Assembly: GCA_033398695.1 (NCBI GenBank)
Contig: CM065802.1
Coordinates: forward strand, 154,304,096 to 154,368,095
Source: Orobanche coerulescens
Taxonomy: Eukaryota; Streptophyta; Magnoliopsida; Lamiales; Orobanchaceae
DNA: 64,000 nt
Reading direction: 5' to 3'
Both the position numbers and the translations under genes were made by a program. Positions within the stretch are counted from its first letter, which is position 1. Each line of letters opens with the position of its first letter. This document shows, in pieces, positions 10,788 through 23,180 of the stretch. The notes below the pieces were generated by a model. That model saw only the letters and a list, made by a program, of their open reading frames with translations. It searched no databases and was not told where the DNA came from.

Positions 10788-13104
10788 TTCTACCCTCCTT
10801 AAAAGAAGTTTCGTCCCGAAACTTAAAACAAGTAGGGAGAAGAAATATTCCGCCAGGAAAAACTCAACGAGATACACAAGAATGCGCAACTAACGCCCAA
10901 CGGCGAAATGTTACAAACAACGCGAAAGAATATACGGCGTGTAAACACGCTCCACGGCGACCAACACGACTTCGCCGTTAGGGATATAATAAAACCAACA
11001 AACGACAAGCGTCATCAAACGGATAATATAGCCAAGTCAATTATCCGACAATCACAAAACACAACGAACGAAAATCAATACGATTGACTAACCTAACGGT
11101 ACATTGATCAAAACATGAGCCACACGCTGAACAAATACCAAATTCCACCGCCCAAAGGTTGGAAGATCGAAAACGAGACTAATTTCCCGAACTTAAGGAA
11201 ATTTCGAAGGAGTCTGAATGTTGAACAATCACGAAACGAGATTGACAAAAACCGAACAATCAAACGATCAAACCACAAAGATCGAGACAACAAAAAAAAT
11301 CGAACGATCATGTTCGGATCACGAAGAACAATAAGGTTCAACTGCAACTCCGAGGTTCACACCTCGACTCGAGACAAAACATGATCCGATGAAAACAACA
11401 AGATGCACACTGCACTGCATCCACGTAAAAGGGAGTAACGATTGAAAGGTCACAACGACGAACGAAATTCCGAAATAATACCACCCTCGTTCGATCAAAA
11501 AAGGCAAGGGTCTTGAAAAACTCATAAAAGGTCAATTAACATGATGAGTAGACAAAGTCGAAAACACAAGAGTTCTAAATCCGATCCACTTCGAATAAAA
11601 GAACTAATAGAACCAGATGACGCCACTCCCGAACAAGGTTCACAAGAATCGAACCGAACTCGAAAAAAGTCACATCGATAACCCGATCGGCCCACAACAA
11701 GATCACAGCTTGCTCGAACGATGAAACCGAAATACAAAACAAGTTCACAAAGTGCCAACGAACATGAGCGAATCGATAGACTGGAGAAAGAGAAAATACA
11801 GGAGTCAAAATAATACGGGCATTACCTCCGACCTCGTCCACGAAATTCACAAAAACGGGAGCAAGGTAACAAGACATTAAACAACCGACACATAACGGAA
11901 CGATCACCGATGCACATGGTCATACCATACCAAGCTCTAACAGCTCGCACATCCTAGACAACGCAGAAATCGCCACGAGGCGACGACATTCAATACCAAC
12001 ATTCCGCCTCTCACAGGGGCTAGCACAACCAATGTGTGGAAAGCGACTCAATGCTCACACCGCCAATTCGATCATACTCGGGAGAAAGTATCAAAATGAC
12101 AACGCGAACGTCACACATACATACCCAGCCCTCAAACGGGAATGGACAGGTTTTTAAAAAAAAATGAAAACCTCATTTTGAAAATAATTTGAAGAATACT
12201 GGTTGATCTTGAGTATCACCTTTCAAATAGTACAAACGTGGAACGTCGTTATCGAGACTTTGGGAAAACCATTTCGCGTTTGATAAAAATGAGGACACTT
12301 TCTCTTAGTGAAAACTTTCGTAATATTCGACCCTCGGGTCTAAATAAAAGTGTTGAAAATATCGCAAACATTTTGGTCCTCGAGGTAGAAAAATTTTGAA
12401 ATATATTGCGGCATCTAGGATGTACCACAAGAAAATAACTCATTTGAAAAGTATGTCTCAAATTTGTTTTTCTAAGATACTCAAGGTTTTCAAAATTCAA
12501 TAGCCGTAATGCCCAAAACTCACACATATCGATGTTCACTAAAACAACTCCTAGCACACGCACCAAAACGTTTAAAATGAAGACAATATATGTCTTTAAA
12601 CGGAAATAAACGATAAAATACCATATTCGTAACAAAACCTCGATAAAATACTCTCCCGCACCGCTAGTGAACAAGTCGAACGCGTATAAGCACAAAGCTT
12701 CCACAATAGAACTTGTAAACGTGCAAATCGATTCGAAAATCATCAACAACGAGAAAAACAACAATAAAAAGACATCACAAGCGATTTACACTCCTCGTAT
12801 AAATCAAATACGAAAGTCGACTAAATACATATCGTGAAATCAAAATTCACATAAGGATTCCACCACTTAACAAATAATCATAAAAATAGCTCGTGTCACA
12901 CGAGGCACAACACAAAGAAGGGAGACTTACTTCCACGGGTCGCACGAAGATGATGATCGCCCCACGATACTAATCACGACCAACAAACTCAAACGACGCG
13001 TCGCGACACGACTCAGTCAGATAAAATCCGACGAAACAAGACTCAAACAACATGACTTGACCCGACAGCCTAGGTTTCCTCAACCTAAGCTCCGATACCA
13101 TTTA
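10788..13104 (-). mobile_element. Element B internal region (non-coding)
   Basis: The region is bounded by the polypurine tract on the left and the primer binding site on the right. The longest minus-strand ORF (12249-12764, 171 codons) has no retroviral motif and I treat it as chance. Sequence landmarks match the family A internal region in reverse, including the GAGTATC segment near 12205-12235 that copy 1 of A has deleted. Confidence 0.85.
13084..13100 (-). other. Primer binding site of element B
   Basis: The minus strand reads TGGTATCGGAGCTTAGG, four bases inside the LTR that ends at 13105. This is one mismatch from the canonical initiator-Met site in its first twelve bases. Confidence 0.9.
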
Positions 13105-16052
13105 TGTAACACCCCAATCCACTCAGGATATTACACGCCGTAGACCCTCTCCTCGAGGATCTACCAGCCGGTAATCAACATTTAACATCTCGACAATGCC
13201 TTCAAGGCTACACTGACTCGATGGACCGATTTGGTCTTTTCACAAATACATACAACTCAATTACAACTCATGCCCACGCAGGGACCAAAATACAACTACA
13301 CCTGCATAACGGAACAATACAAAGAATGGAAAATAAAGTACAACTGAACCAACACACGATATACGGTTCCTCATGTGATTAGTATCGATCATCTTTCATC
13401 ATCCTTCGTGCCGACCTTGTGTTATGCTCCAAAACCTGAATGCAAAAACAGACATCCACCCCCCGAATACTCGGGGGTTAGCAAAACTCCACTGTTTTGC
13501 TAGTGCAAATACAAAGTGCAAATACGAGCCATACAATTCACATTCCACGAATAACAATAACCGAGGATCCTCAAAGATCCAAACGAAACGAAAAGTACTT
13601 CCCGAGGCAAGGGTTTGAGGAAACATTTCAAAAACGAAATATCATAAATCAATGGGAATAATTTATAAAACGGTTTAGAATGCCATCGAGAGTTTTAATA
13701 GAAAACAATTTAGGATTATCAAATCCTACTTTTCAAAATCCAAAGACAAAAGGGGTCACCGCCCCAAAGGTTTACTTTCCGTAAAATAACCTTTACCAAA
13801 CCGTTGGGATTTTAGTCCCAAATCCGTCAAATGACCTTTACAAAAACGTTGGGATTTTAGCCCCAATTTCATCAACTCACAGTACACAAGAACGACCACA
13901 AGGTTCGTCTCCCAACATCAAAATCCACAAATAAAGGATTTAAAACAAACAACAAAATACTCTAGAGCCATCCTAGCCAAGTAGGCCAAACGAACAACTT
14001 ACCTCTTACACGCTTAGTCAATGCATGCAATCATGAAAACCGTTCAAAAGCACTCATTTCCGGAAATGCAAATATCAAATCACATTTGTAAAATTCACCA
14101 CAATTAACCGTCGATCCACACCTCCGTGGACCCCTACCGAGACCCCGTCGGATCTAACCCGTAGTGGTTAAAAGCAAAGCGCGTCGATCCACACCTCCGT
14201 GGACCCCTACCGAGACCCCGTCGGGTCTAACCCATAGTGAGCATACACACACACACGTTACTCATGCAATACTAACATGCTAAGAATGTAAGTTCATTAA
14301 GAATACTCACTAGAGATGGCCATTAACTCGACACCATTACCAAACCCTTCAAAAATACAATAACAAGCTTAAATACGGAATACACGATTCCATAACTTTA
14401 AACAAGAGGAGTATCCTCATAAAATCCTTCAACGTTCAAAATAATCAAATCATAATCAATTCTCAAAACACCGTTCACAAAACACACGCGTTTTGAAAGA
14501 AAGCCTTTAACGAGGCCAAACCGAAATCCTTTTGAAACTTCATTTCAAATAACCAAACAAACACATCAAGACGACCACCGATCATCATATACATAAAACG
14601 AGAAAAGTATGGGCAAGGTACTTGCCTCGATACCACGAGCACTGAACCACGAACGGATACGGCTCAACCGGGAAGCTTCGGAACGCCCGATGCTAACGAA
14701 AAGGAAGACGACAATGAACGGAACGGAAGAATCAAGCACGACCGTGAGGAACCGACGAAAATGAACCTAATGATTCGAATAGCACAATCACAACCACTTC
14801 TAAACGATTATGGAAATGGAATACACCCGGAACCCCGCCTACGATTCATGTATATTCATACCGAAAACAACAACGAGGGCGGACCACAACCAAACCCTCT
14901 CGATTCCGTAAAAATCCACAAAATATGCATGAATCCGTAGGAAAACTAAAGATACTAACAATATTAATTGTATACATCATGAATCCACCAACAAAAACGG
15001 AACGAATCGGAAGAAAAACCCAAAACCCCCAATTTAATCGAAAATAGGGTTTTAGAATATTACCTTGGAAGATTCGAGTACTAAGATCCGTAAAACACGC
15101 GTTAGATTGATTGCACGGGCTTCACTACCGAAGAGAAATGATGAAAATCGGCCCCCCAAGTTAAGAAATCTGAGCAGTTCTCCCCCTCTCTCTCACTCTC
15201 TCGCGATGCGTGAGAAATGAGGAGAGTCCACGATTTCGTCTAATAAAGACGAATCGCACAGCTGACCGCTTCGTGCCGCGGCATGGCGAAGTGTGCCGCG
15301 CACAGCCGAAAATTTACTCCTGTGTTTTGGCATTGTGCCGCAGACACAAGGCGTGCCGCGGCACAGACCGTTAGGTTTGGTCGCGGAAGACACACGAGTG
15401 TGCCGCGGCACGACAGTGTGCCGCAGATCGCTCGGCACGTGCCGCGGCACGATGGGTGTGCCGCGCACATGCTGATTTGTTCGACATATTACACTCGGCT
15501 CGCCGCCGCTCAAGACTTCCGACAGTGCCGCACCGGTCCGGCCAGCTGCTCAGCCGCCACGACCCGATGCCTCGATTTCCGAAAACGCACAGAACGAACA
15601 CGACGAAAAGTTCGCGGACGACATCAACGACTCGAGATGAAAACGTAATGCAATAATTAATCATACGCGACCAAGAAAAGGGTCAAGATGACAAATACAG
15701 ATATGGATACCCGTAACTTCCAAGAATTACAAAATGGCCCAAAACGCCCGGAAATCACGATACGTGATCGAATAATCAAACCGGAGTTCACAACACGTCT
15801 AACAAAGTTAAACGGACTTGCGGGAAAATTCGAAACAGCAGTTTCGGACGAGATTCGCAAGAATCGAACTCAAGTGCGAAAGAGTCGCTAAAAAGCACAG
15901 AACTCAACAAAACAACACCCAAACGAACTCGGACGACAAAAAGTGTAGAATTAATCATTCTCAGAATGACGAAACGGTCATGAGCGAGCCGTCAAAACGG
16001 ACTTCGGCCGAAAAAAGAAATTTACCAAAAATCGAAAATTGTGGATATTACA
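13105..16052 (-). repeat. Element B 5' LTR (right copy)
   Basis: This is 2948 bp, co-linear with 7869-10787 and bounded by the same termini. Most of its length is nearly identical to the left LTR, apart from homopolymer-length differences. The palindrome array at 15265-15474 is the exception, with several insertions, deletions and block changes. Confidence 0.93.
15265..15474 (-). promoter_or_regulatory. Palindrome array in the right LTR of B
   Basis: Full GTGCCGCGGCAC palindromes are more frequent here than in the left LTR, and one extra unit (CGTGCCGCGGCATGG near 15271) is absent from the left copy. The flanking sequence (AGCCGAAAATTTACTCCTG, GTTTGGTCGCGGAAGACAC) is unchanged between the two LTRs. 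Confidence 0.7.
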
Positions 16053-16057
16053 TCACC

Positions 16058-16529
16058 GAGCCGTGCAATGCGAGACGGTAACTGAGAGATTTGGGGATCT
16101 AGGTTGCATCCCTGCTCCGAAAGGGCACGGAGATGCCTAGTGTGCTTTTTGAGGATTTCGACGTAGTCCGAATTATTTGTGATTGTCCTTGTGGATCGTT
16201 TTGTGTTTATTTTCTGTTTTCTCGATCATGCGTGTTTCCTTGTAATAGTTGCTTCGTGTTTTTTAGTTGTTCGGATAATTGAGTTGATTGTATTATCTGT
16301 TTCGTGACGCTTGTCACTTGTCGGTTTTGTTATATCTCTACCGGTGACGTTGTGTTGGTCGTCGTAGAGCGTGTTTCACGTCGTATGTTTCTCTGCGTTG
16401 CTTGTACCGTTTCGCCGTTGGGCGCGAGTTTTCGGTTCTTGTGTATCTCGTTGAGTTTTCCTGGCGGGATATTGCTTCTCCCTACTTGTTTTAAGTTTCG
16501 GGACGAAACTTCTTTTATGGAGGGTAGTA
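16058..16529 (+). mobile_element. Family A internal region, copy 2, right part
   Basis: This resumes the family A internal region after element B (GAGCCGTGCAATGCGAGACG, compare 2671) and runs to the polypurine-type tract before the LTR at 16530. It has no coding content. Confidence 0.88.
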
Positions 16530-19338
16530 TGTAATATCCGCAATTTCGATTTCCGATAATTTTCTTTTTTTGGGCGAGAGTCCATTTTGACGACTCGCTT
16601 GGGACCATTTCGTCATTCTGAGAATGATTAATTCTGCACTTTTTGGCATCCGAGTTCGTTTCGTTGTTGTTTTGTTGAGTTCCGTGCTTCTTAGCGACTT
16701 TTCCGCATTTGAGTTCGATTCTTGCAAATCTCGTTCGAAACTGCTGTTTCGAGTTTCCTGTAAGTCCGTTTAACTTTGTTAGATGTGTTGTGAACTTCGG
16801 TTTGGTTATTCGATCACGTATTGTGATTTTTAGGCGTTTTGGGCCATCTTGTAATTTATCCAAAGTTGTAGGTATCCGCATTCGTAATTGTTGTCTCGAC
16901 CCTTTTCATGGTTGTGTGTGAGTTGATTAGAGCTCAAACTCTCAATATGATCTTATTCAGGAGTTTTCCGTATGTATCTTGAACTTGACATTTCGACCGG
17001 AGGAGTCCGTCGTTGTACCCGTTTTGAGAACTCTACTGCTGTAGTTTCTGGGGGCATTAGCGCGCGCTAATGGATTTCCTTAGCGCACGCTGTCGGGAAG
17101 TAGATTCGGAACTGTGGGTACTGGAGTACCCCATTAGCGCACGCTACCATATGTGTAGCGTACGCTATTTGTGCTTCATTACGTACGTAACACGGCCTTC
17201 GTTATATACGTTATCGCGATCAGGATTTCGGACAGATCGCCTGGACCAACCTTTACATACGTAAGAGGTTATACCTTATGTACGTAACCAGTGCTAATGT
17301 ACGTTAAGAGCTTCCTGCTTACGTACGTTAGCCTCTTGTGGATTTATATACCTGGATTTGACCGATTTCGGATCATTTTTATCTTCCTCCTCCTTCCTTC
17401 GGTTTTGGCGATCTGGGCACCTGTGGGACGAGCTTTAATCGGCCTTTGATGGTAGTAATCATCTCGGTGGGTCTCCTTCGTGTTCATCATCATCTAACCT
17501 TCCTTCTTCTCCGAATCAAGGTAAGGTTTTAGAAACCTATTTGAGATATTTTGGGGTTTGTCTCGATTTCGTGATATCAATCCGAGATTGTTTGTTCTAC
17601 TGTTGTTATCTATTCGTGTTAATGATAACCCATGGGTTGAAATTCCATTTTCATGTTTTGTTAGATCGATTCGTGTTCTTGGCCGTTTTGGGGAAACCCT
17701 TGAACTTTCGTCGTTTGTTCCTTGAATTCAACGGCTTTGGATCGTACTTTGGAATTCATTTTCGTTGTTATTGTTGTCGTTCGTAGTTTATTGTTGCGGG
17801 TTGTCATTCGGCGGAGTCGGCGGGTTCGTAGTCAGTCCGAGTCTCCTCACTTCGGTCGATTCTCCGCGTTGTGGTTATTCGAGGCAAGTACCTTGTCCAT
17901 ACAATTCTTGTTTTATGGATATGATAATTAGTGATCGTTTCCTTGTGTTTATTTGATCGTTTGAATTTCACTTTCAAAGATTCGGTTAGCCTTGTTAAAG
18001 GCCCTCTTTCAAAACGTGTGTGTATTGTGAACATTGTGTTCGTGGATGGTTACGTGAATTACTATGAATACACTTGGTATTGTCGTTGTGCTTTGATAAT
18101 ATATATGTATATATTATCTCATATCGGTGCATTGTGATTTGACCATTGCGTCGTGCAATGTGTTTGTTGCCATTAAGTGAATTACTTGGATATTATTAAT
18201 GTGATATGTTAATTGTGTGAATGTGTGGATATGGTTGAAGGTATACGGTGACACATGGCACGTGATCATGTGGTCAGGATGCAACAAGTGATTGATCCAA
18301 CCGTGAGAGCCTAAGATAACCTACGGTGACACATGGCTTGTGATCATGTGGTCAGGATGCAACAAGTGATTGATCCAACCGTGAGATATGGTGTGTGATT
18401 TGTTTCGCTAGCCAGCTCGGGAGGGTCCTTAGAGGCCTCGAGTGGGATTTGTAGCTTCATCCCGGTCCTAGGCGATGCGTGTGCGTGATTTATTTTATGA
18501 TTGTGGCCAGCTCGGGAGGGTCCTTAGAGGCCTCTTGTGGGATTTGTGGCTTCGTCCCGGTCCTAGGCGATGCTTGTATGTGATCATGTTGTGTTGATTT
18601 TATGTCCGTTGAGGACACTTGATGCGGGCTCTGGCCTTGTGAATTGTTGTTGGTTCTATTTGTGAAAATGAAACCTTTGGGCTGTGACCCCTATTGATTT
18701 TGGAAAGAGAAGGATTCGAAAATCCTGAGTTGTTTCTATCAAAACTCCCGATGGCATTTTAAATCACTTTATAAATTGTTTCCCTTGACTTGGGATCTTT
18801 CGATTTTGGAAAGCTTTACCTAAACTCTTGCCTCAGGAAGTATTTTCGTTATGTTTAAATCTTTGAGGATTCCTGGTTATTATTGTCCTTGGAACTTGTA
18901 TTGTATGGCTCGTATTTTCACTTTGTACTTGCACTAGCGAAACAGTGGAGTTTTGCTAACCCCCGAGTATTCGGGGGGTGGATGTCTGTTTTTGCATTTA
19001 GGTTTTGGGAGCATAACACAGGGTCGGCACGAAGGATGATGAAAGATGATCGGTACTAATCACATGAGGACCCGTACATTGTTCTTTTGGTTTAGTCGTA
19101 TTTTATTTTTCGCTGCAGTATTCTTTCCCCGTTGTACGGGAGTGTGTTGTACTCGACCACTGCGTGGGCATGTGTTGTGGTTGAGTTGTATGTATTTATT
19201 GAAAGACCAAATCGGTCTACGGAGTCATTTTAGCCTTAAAGGCATTGTTGAGATGTTCAATGTTTTTACCTGCCTGGTAGATCCTTGAGGAAAGATTCTA
19301 CGGCGTGTAATATCCCTGAGCGGATTCGGGGTGTTACA
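16530..19338 (+). repeat. Family A LTR copy 3 (2809 bp)
   Basis: This starts TGTAATATCC and ends TGTTACA at 19338. It is nearly identical to copy 2, with the palindrome array at about 17056-17331, TATATA at 17345-17350, both tandem duplications and the U5 hairpins. The next base begins a disrupted copia gag sequence, so this is the outer right end of the A array. Confidence 0.93.
17056..17350 (+). promoter_or_regulatory. U3 palindrome array and TATA box in LTR A copy 3
   Basis: This has the same series of AGCGCACGCT-type and TACGTACGTA-type palindromes as at 3669-3963, with a few substitutions (TTAGCGCGCGCTAA instead of TTAGCGCACGCTAA), then TATATA at 17345. Confidence 0.75.
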
Positions 19339-20086
19339 ATACTCAAATGATTTAAGGTCGGAGAATAGGTCAAAAGTAGATGTATCATTAAGATTACAAG
19401 ACACACGCATAGCTGTGGCCTTAATGTCTCATCGGGAAAAGGAGTGATCTAAAGATTTTAAGAATTTTCACTTTTGGGGAGTACACTTTGCCCAATACTT
19501 CAAGTTCACTGACAATGCCAGTGAATATGAGATCATGGTTCTCAAGAGTTTCTGTAGATTTCAGTTCAAAGAATTCAAATTGCTGAGTGAGTTTTGAAAT
19601 TTTATTTTCTTTCGGATCTCAGTTCCCTCACAAATCATCTTGAGTTCTTCCCAAATTTCATTGGTTGTATTACAACTCTTTACCTTTGAGAATGTGCCTT
19701 TGTTAAGGGTTATAAATAGTGCATTCTTAGCAACATTGTCCATATTCTCTCGATTACGCTCGTCAATTGTGCACTGATTCTGAGAATTTTCGAGCATCTC
19801 AGCATGAGCTTTGCCTTCCACCCTGGTAGTTGTGTTGACCTTCATGTTAGTAATTGGTCCTTCCTGTATGACGAAAAGCATATATTCGTGCATGGCGGCC
19901 AGGTGGGCTTCCATCATCATTCTCCAATCATCAAATTCGTTAATTGAAAAAATAGGAACTTTATTGCAATAAATATGATGAGTGCTAGAGATAAAGAAAT
20001 GCAGTTTTTGAAAGCTTGTGATGTTGGAGCTGGTTCAGGTTAAAAATCAACTGATTCTTTATAGAACCAACTGCTCCGATATCACT
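19339..20086 (-). pseudogene. Ty1/copia gag fragment (SIRE-like), interrupted by the family A array
   Basis: A minus-strand gag remnant with the clearest frame at 19920-19561. The protein has the plant copia gag pattern MEAHLAAMHEYMLFVIQEGP, a central helical domain and NEIWEELKMICEGTE (UBN2-type gag). The plus-strand copia at 21958 encodes a close relative. The reading is lost at the 3' side by frame changes, and the gene stops at 19339 where the A LTR begins. The 5' leader has the primer-site relic TGATATCGGAGC (20084-20073). No zinc knuckle remains in the window. Confidence 0.82.
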
Positions 20087-20586
20087 TATTGGTCACGGTA
20101 TACTTTAATGATAACTGAGAAGGGGGGAGGGTTGAATCAGTTATGCTTTATTACGAAGTTTAATATGCGTAGCGGAAGTCTTAATGCAAGTTTCTATAAG
20201 TACAACAACTGAATGGTCTCCTATAGCTTGATGCTTCCAGGGTTTTTAGAGTAAGTATACGATAATAACAGGCAGTAATAAAAAAGTAAATACAGGAAGT
20301 AATACAAGGTTTAATGTGATTCAAGCCAAATTCCTCTACATCCATAGGTCCTCCACACAGGATTAAAATTTTTATTAAAATCAAGGCGTACACAACTATA
20401 TGATTTTAACTAAACCAGTCACTATACTATTCACACAAGTCTATATCTGCAGGTCCTCCACAGAGCATTAAAACGTTTAGTAAAATCAAGGCGTACGCAA
20501 CTATATGATTTCAACTAAACTGGTCGATGTATAATTCACACAAATTGATACACCTGACTGTATCTTTAGGACATTCACACATATTG
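20087..20586 (-). repeat. Partial LTR of the minus-strand copia element
   Basis: On the minus strand this is the 3' end of a copia LTR (CCCCCCTTCTCAGTTATC, then the primer site). It includes a 105-107 bp tandem duplication at 20347-20560 (GGTCCTCCACACAGG and GGTCCTCCACAGAGC units). The same unit occurs in reverse in the plus-strand copia LTR at 21495-21595, so both belong to one family. It is cut at 20586 where the other LTR starts. Confidence 0.75.
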
Positions 20587-21841
20587 TGTTGGGATAAACA
20601 TTCCTATTTTGATAATTGCCAACATACAACAAAGAAGTCTCAGAGAAGTCGGAATGTCATTAAATATGGAAACTGTTAGGATTCTCTATACAACTCGTCC
20701 ATATAGCAAAGAGATCTTCTACGGAGTCCATCTTACATAGCCTACTTCATACAACAAGAGAAAGAGTGCGTCAGATACAACATTAAGACAGTAGGTTTTT
20801 TACTTAGGAAAAGTAAAACACATCCAACAGGACTGAATGGAAGAAGCTTTAAACCATTGTGAAATAAACATTGTTTATTCATATCACGCTTAAAGCAGCA
20901 TTTATTGCTGATAGGACAACATCTAATGCATCTGGAGAGAGACAAGTCTGAATGCTCTGAAGAGCATTTAATGCAAAGACATAAAGGATGTCTGAAGCAT
21001 TAAATGCAATCTTCTTCAATTCAGACATTCAGCAGCCGCCAATCGGAGACGTCAACATCTCACCAACCAGAAATAACTACATTTATAATGTATACATTTC
21101 CAAGGTTATAAATAGCCCCAAGCAAGAGGACTTGAAAAACAAAAGCATTATTCATTCTCGCATAAACTATGATAATTTAGTCTGACAATCTAGCTATTCA
21201 AGAGCAGTATATTTCGTAAGCATGCAACAGTCAAGCGAAGAAATATACAAGTCCACAACATAAATAGCACAGCATACAGCGAACGTTCATCAAACATCTA
21301 GTTGCTGTTTGGATTTGTTCTACCCTTATCGTTGAGATTATCATTAGCCCAGTGTGGACTAAAGATCCTTGCGTATTCCGACCTGTGTGAGAAGAATAGA
21401 ATTGTAGACGAAGCTTCAATCTATGTGAGAAGAAGTGAGTCAGAAAGAGCTTGAATCCAATCTATGTGAACGGCGAAAGCTACAGTCCCTCTATCAATCT
21501 GTGTGAATGATACATATACCGGTTTAGTTAAAGTCACGTAGTTGTGTATGTAATGATTTTAATAAACTCTACTCCTGTGTGGAGGACCAGTGGACGTACA
21601 GGGGTTTATCTCGAACCACTTTAAAGTGTTATATTTACTTTCAGTCTTTACTATTTCATTCTACTTGATTTATTAGTATAAATTGTAAAACCCTGTACGC
21701 ATCAAGCAAACAAGAGAACACCCAGTTGCTGTATTTACAACAATTCACTAAACAGACTTCCGCAACGCAACTAACTTCTAAAATCGTACAACTTATTGTA
21801 CTATTATTCTAAGATTTTTATAGTATACTAAGTGGCCTACA
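20587..21841 (+). repeat. 5' LTR of the plus-strand copia element (1255 bp)
   Basis: This starts TGTTGGGATAAACATTCC, typical of SIRE/Maximus-type LTRs, and ends GTGGCCTACA two bases before the primer binding site. A TATA box TATAAATA at 21107-21114 fits the U3 promoter. No second LTR is visible for comparison. Confidence 0.82.
21107..21114 (+). promoter_or_regulatory. TATA box of the copia LTR
   Basis: TATAAATA followed by GCCCCAAGCAAGAGG, about 520 bp into the LTR, is the best core promoter candidate. Confidence 0.6.
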
Positions 21842-21843
21842 AG

Positions 21844-21855
21844 TGGTATTGGAGC
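21844..21855 (+). other. Primer binding site of the plus-strand copia
   Basis: TGGTATTGGAGC differs by two bases from the initiator-Met site TGGTATCAGAGC and is placed two bases after the LTR. Confidence 0.82.
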
Positions 21856-21957
21856 GGTTGATTCTAAAAGAATCGATCAATTTTTAACTGAATCAGGTCC
21901 ACAAATCAATATCTTTTGAAAACTGTGTTATTTTCATCATCTTTTCTATTTCTTAAA

Positions 21958-23180
21958 ATGGATACTTCTATGATAAACAAAGTTCATATGTTCTCCATTA
22001 ATAAGTTTGATGACTGGAGGATTAGGATGGAGGCTCATCTTGCAGCCATGCACGAGGATATGATATTCGTCATCCAGGAAGGTCCAATAAAGATACTGAA
22101 GGTTAATCCTGCCACGAGGATAGATGGACAACCTCGTGCTGAAATGCTCAAGAAGGAGCGTAAGCAATGGACAAATGACAATCGCAAGCGTGCGAACCTC
22201 GACAATATATCTAAGAATGCGATGTTTGTCAGTCTCGACAAAGCACATTCTCAAAAAGGAAAAGAGCTGTAAGACAGCTAAGGAAATCTGGGAGAAACTC
22301 AAGCTGATTTGCGAGGGTACTGAGCTCTCGAAAGAAAGTAAAATTTCCAAACTTACTCAGCAATTTGAATATTTTGAAATGAAATCTTCTGAAATGATTG
22401 AGGAGCTTGACCTCAGATTCACTGGCATTGTCGGTGAACTTTAAGCATTGGGTAAAGTGTATACCCAAAAGGAGAAAAAATAGATCACTCCTTATTCGAT
22501 GGGACATTAAGACTACATCTATGCATGTATCCTCTAATCTTAATGACATTTCTACTTTTGACCTCCTCACATCAAAGCTTTTGAGTATGATATTGGCAGG
22601 AGAGAAAAGGCCGACGAGTCACCTACCAAGACTACAGCACTAGCTGCTGTATCTGACAAGAGACACAGCTCTGCACCCAACACATCCAAATCCGCATACA
22701 AGACCGTAGACATCGTTGATGATATCCTATCACAAGATGAAATGTCCCTGTTAATGCACAAGTTCAAAAAGTTCATCAAACAGTCTGTAAAGACCCCCTA
22801 CAGGCCCAAGCCTTTTCACAAGGTAAATTCTGAATCTCCTTCCTCTGGTGATTCTAACTTATGCTATAACTGTAGGAAACCCGGACATTATGCAAATAAG
22901 AGTCCGCATCTAATAGTGAAAAAGTTTCCAGAAGCTGAGCAAAAAGAAAAGTATGAAAGAAGACGTTTCTAGAAAAACAAGCTCAAGATCCTGATTGGCA
23001 AATCAGAAGCCCAACCCGCGTCGAACAAGACTAAGGAGTGCCTTCAGGCAATCACTTACTGTGAATCCTCCTCCGACGAGATCGGAGATAAAGCATACAT
23101 GTGCTTTATGGCCAATGAAATACAGGACGATGAGGACAGGGATGATGAAGTAAGCTCAACTTCAACTATTCCTATAAATG
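21958..23180 (+). pseudogene. Copia gag (broken)
   Basis: Translation begins at the ATG at 21958 (MDTSMINKVH...). The copia gag domain follows (DDWRIRMEAHLAAMHEDM, then KEIWEKLKLICEGTEL). A frameshift near 22260 moves the frame, and stop codons follow at about 22442 and 22590. A zinc-knuckle region is at 22860-22915: CYNCRKPGH is kept, but the last cysteine of the CCHC is replaced by serine. Normal copia gag would pack RNA into virus-like particles; this copy cannot make a full-length protein. Confidence 0.85.

Larger units (their letters stand above)
7869..16052 (-). mobile_element. Element B: complete non-autonomous LTR retrotransposon, nested in family A
   Basis: The element is 8184 bp, flanked by TCACC at 7864-7868 and 16053-16057. 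It has two LTRs of 2919 and 2948 bp and a 2317 bp internal region. On the minus strand the order is LTR (16052-13105), primer binding site (13100-13084), internal region, polypurine tract (around 10820-10788), LTR (10787-7869). The internal region has no gag or pol. A and B are sister families: they share the ends, the first ~450 bp of the LTR and much of the internal sequence. Confidence 0.95.
1..19338 (+). mobile_element. Family A: tandem LTR-internal-LTR-internal-LTR array of a non-autonomous LTR retrotransposon
   Basis: Three direct LTR copies (1-812 partial, 3143-5952, 16530-19338) are separated by two copies of the same roughly 2.3 kb internal region. Each internal region starts with a primer binding site and ends with a purine-rich tract before the next LTR. 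None encodes gag, protease, reverse transcriptase or integrase, so the family is non-autonomous (LARD-like) and must borrow proteins, plausibly from a chromovirus such as element C, whose LTRs share motifs. The second internal region is split by element B. Without B, one unit is about 8.0 kb. LTRs sharing internal regions in tandem are the product expected of unequal recombination between LTRs. The left end is outside the window. The right end abuts a copia gag at 19339. Confidence 0.88.

Noticed and set aside
12249..12764. 171-codon ORF in the internal region of B
   Set aside because: Hydrophobic, Phe/Leu-rich low-complexity product on the coding strand of the element but without retroviral motifs; absent from family A at the same place.
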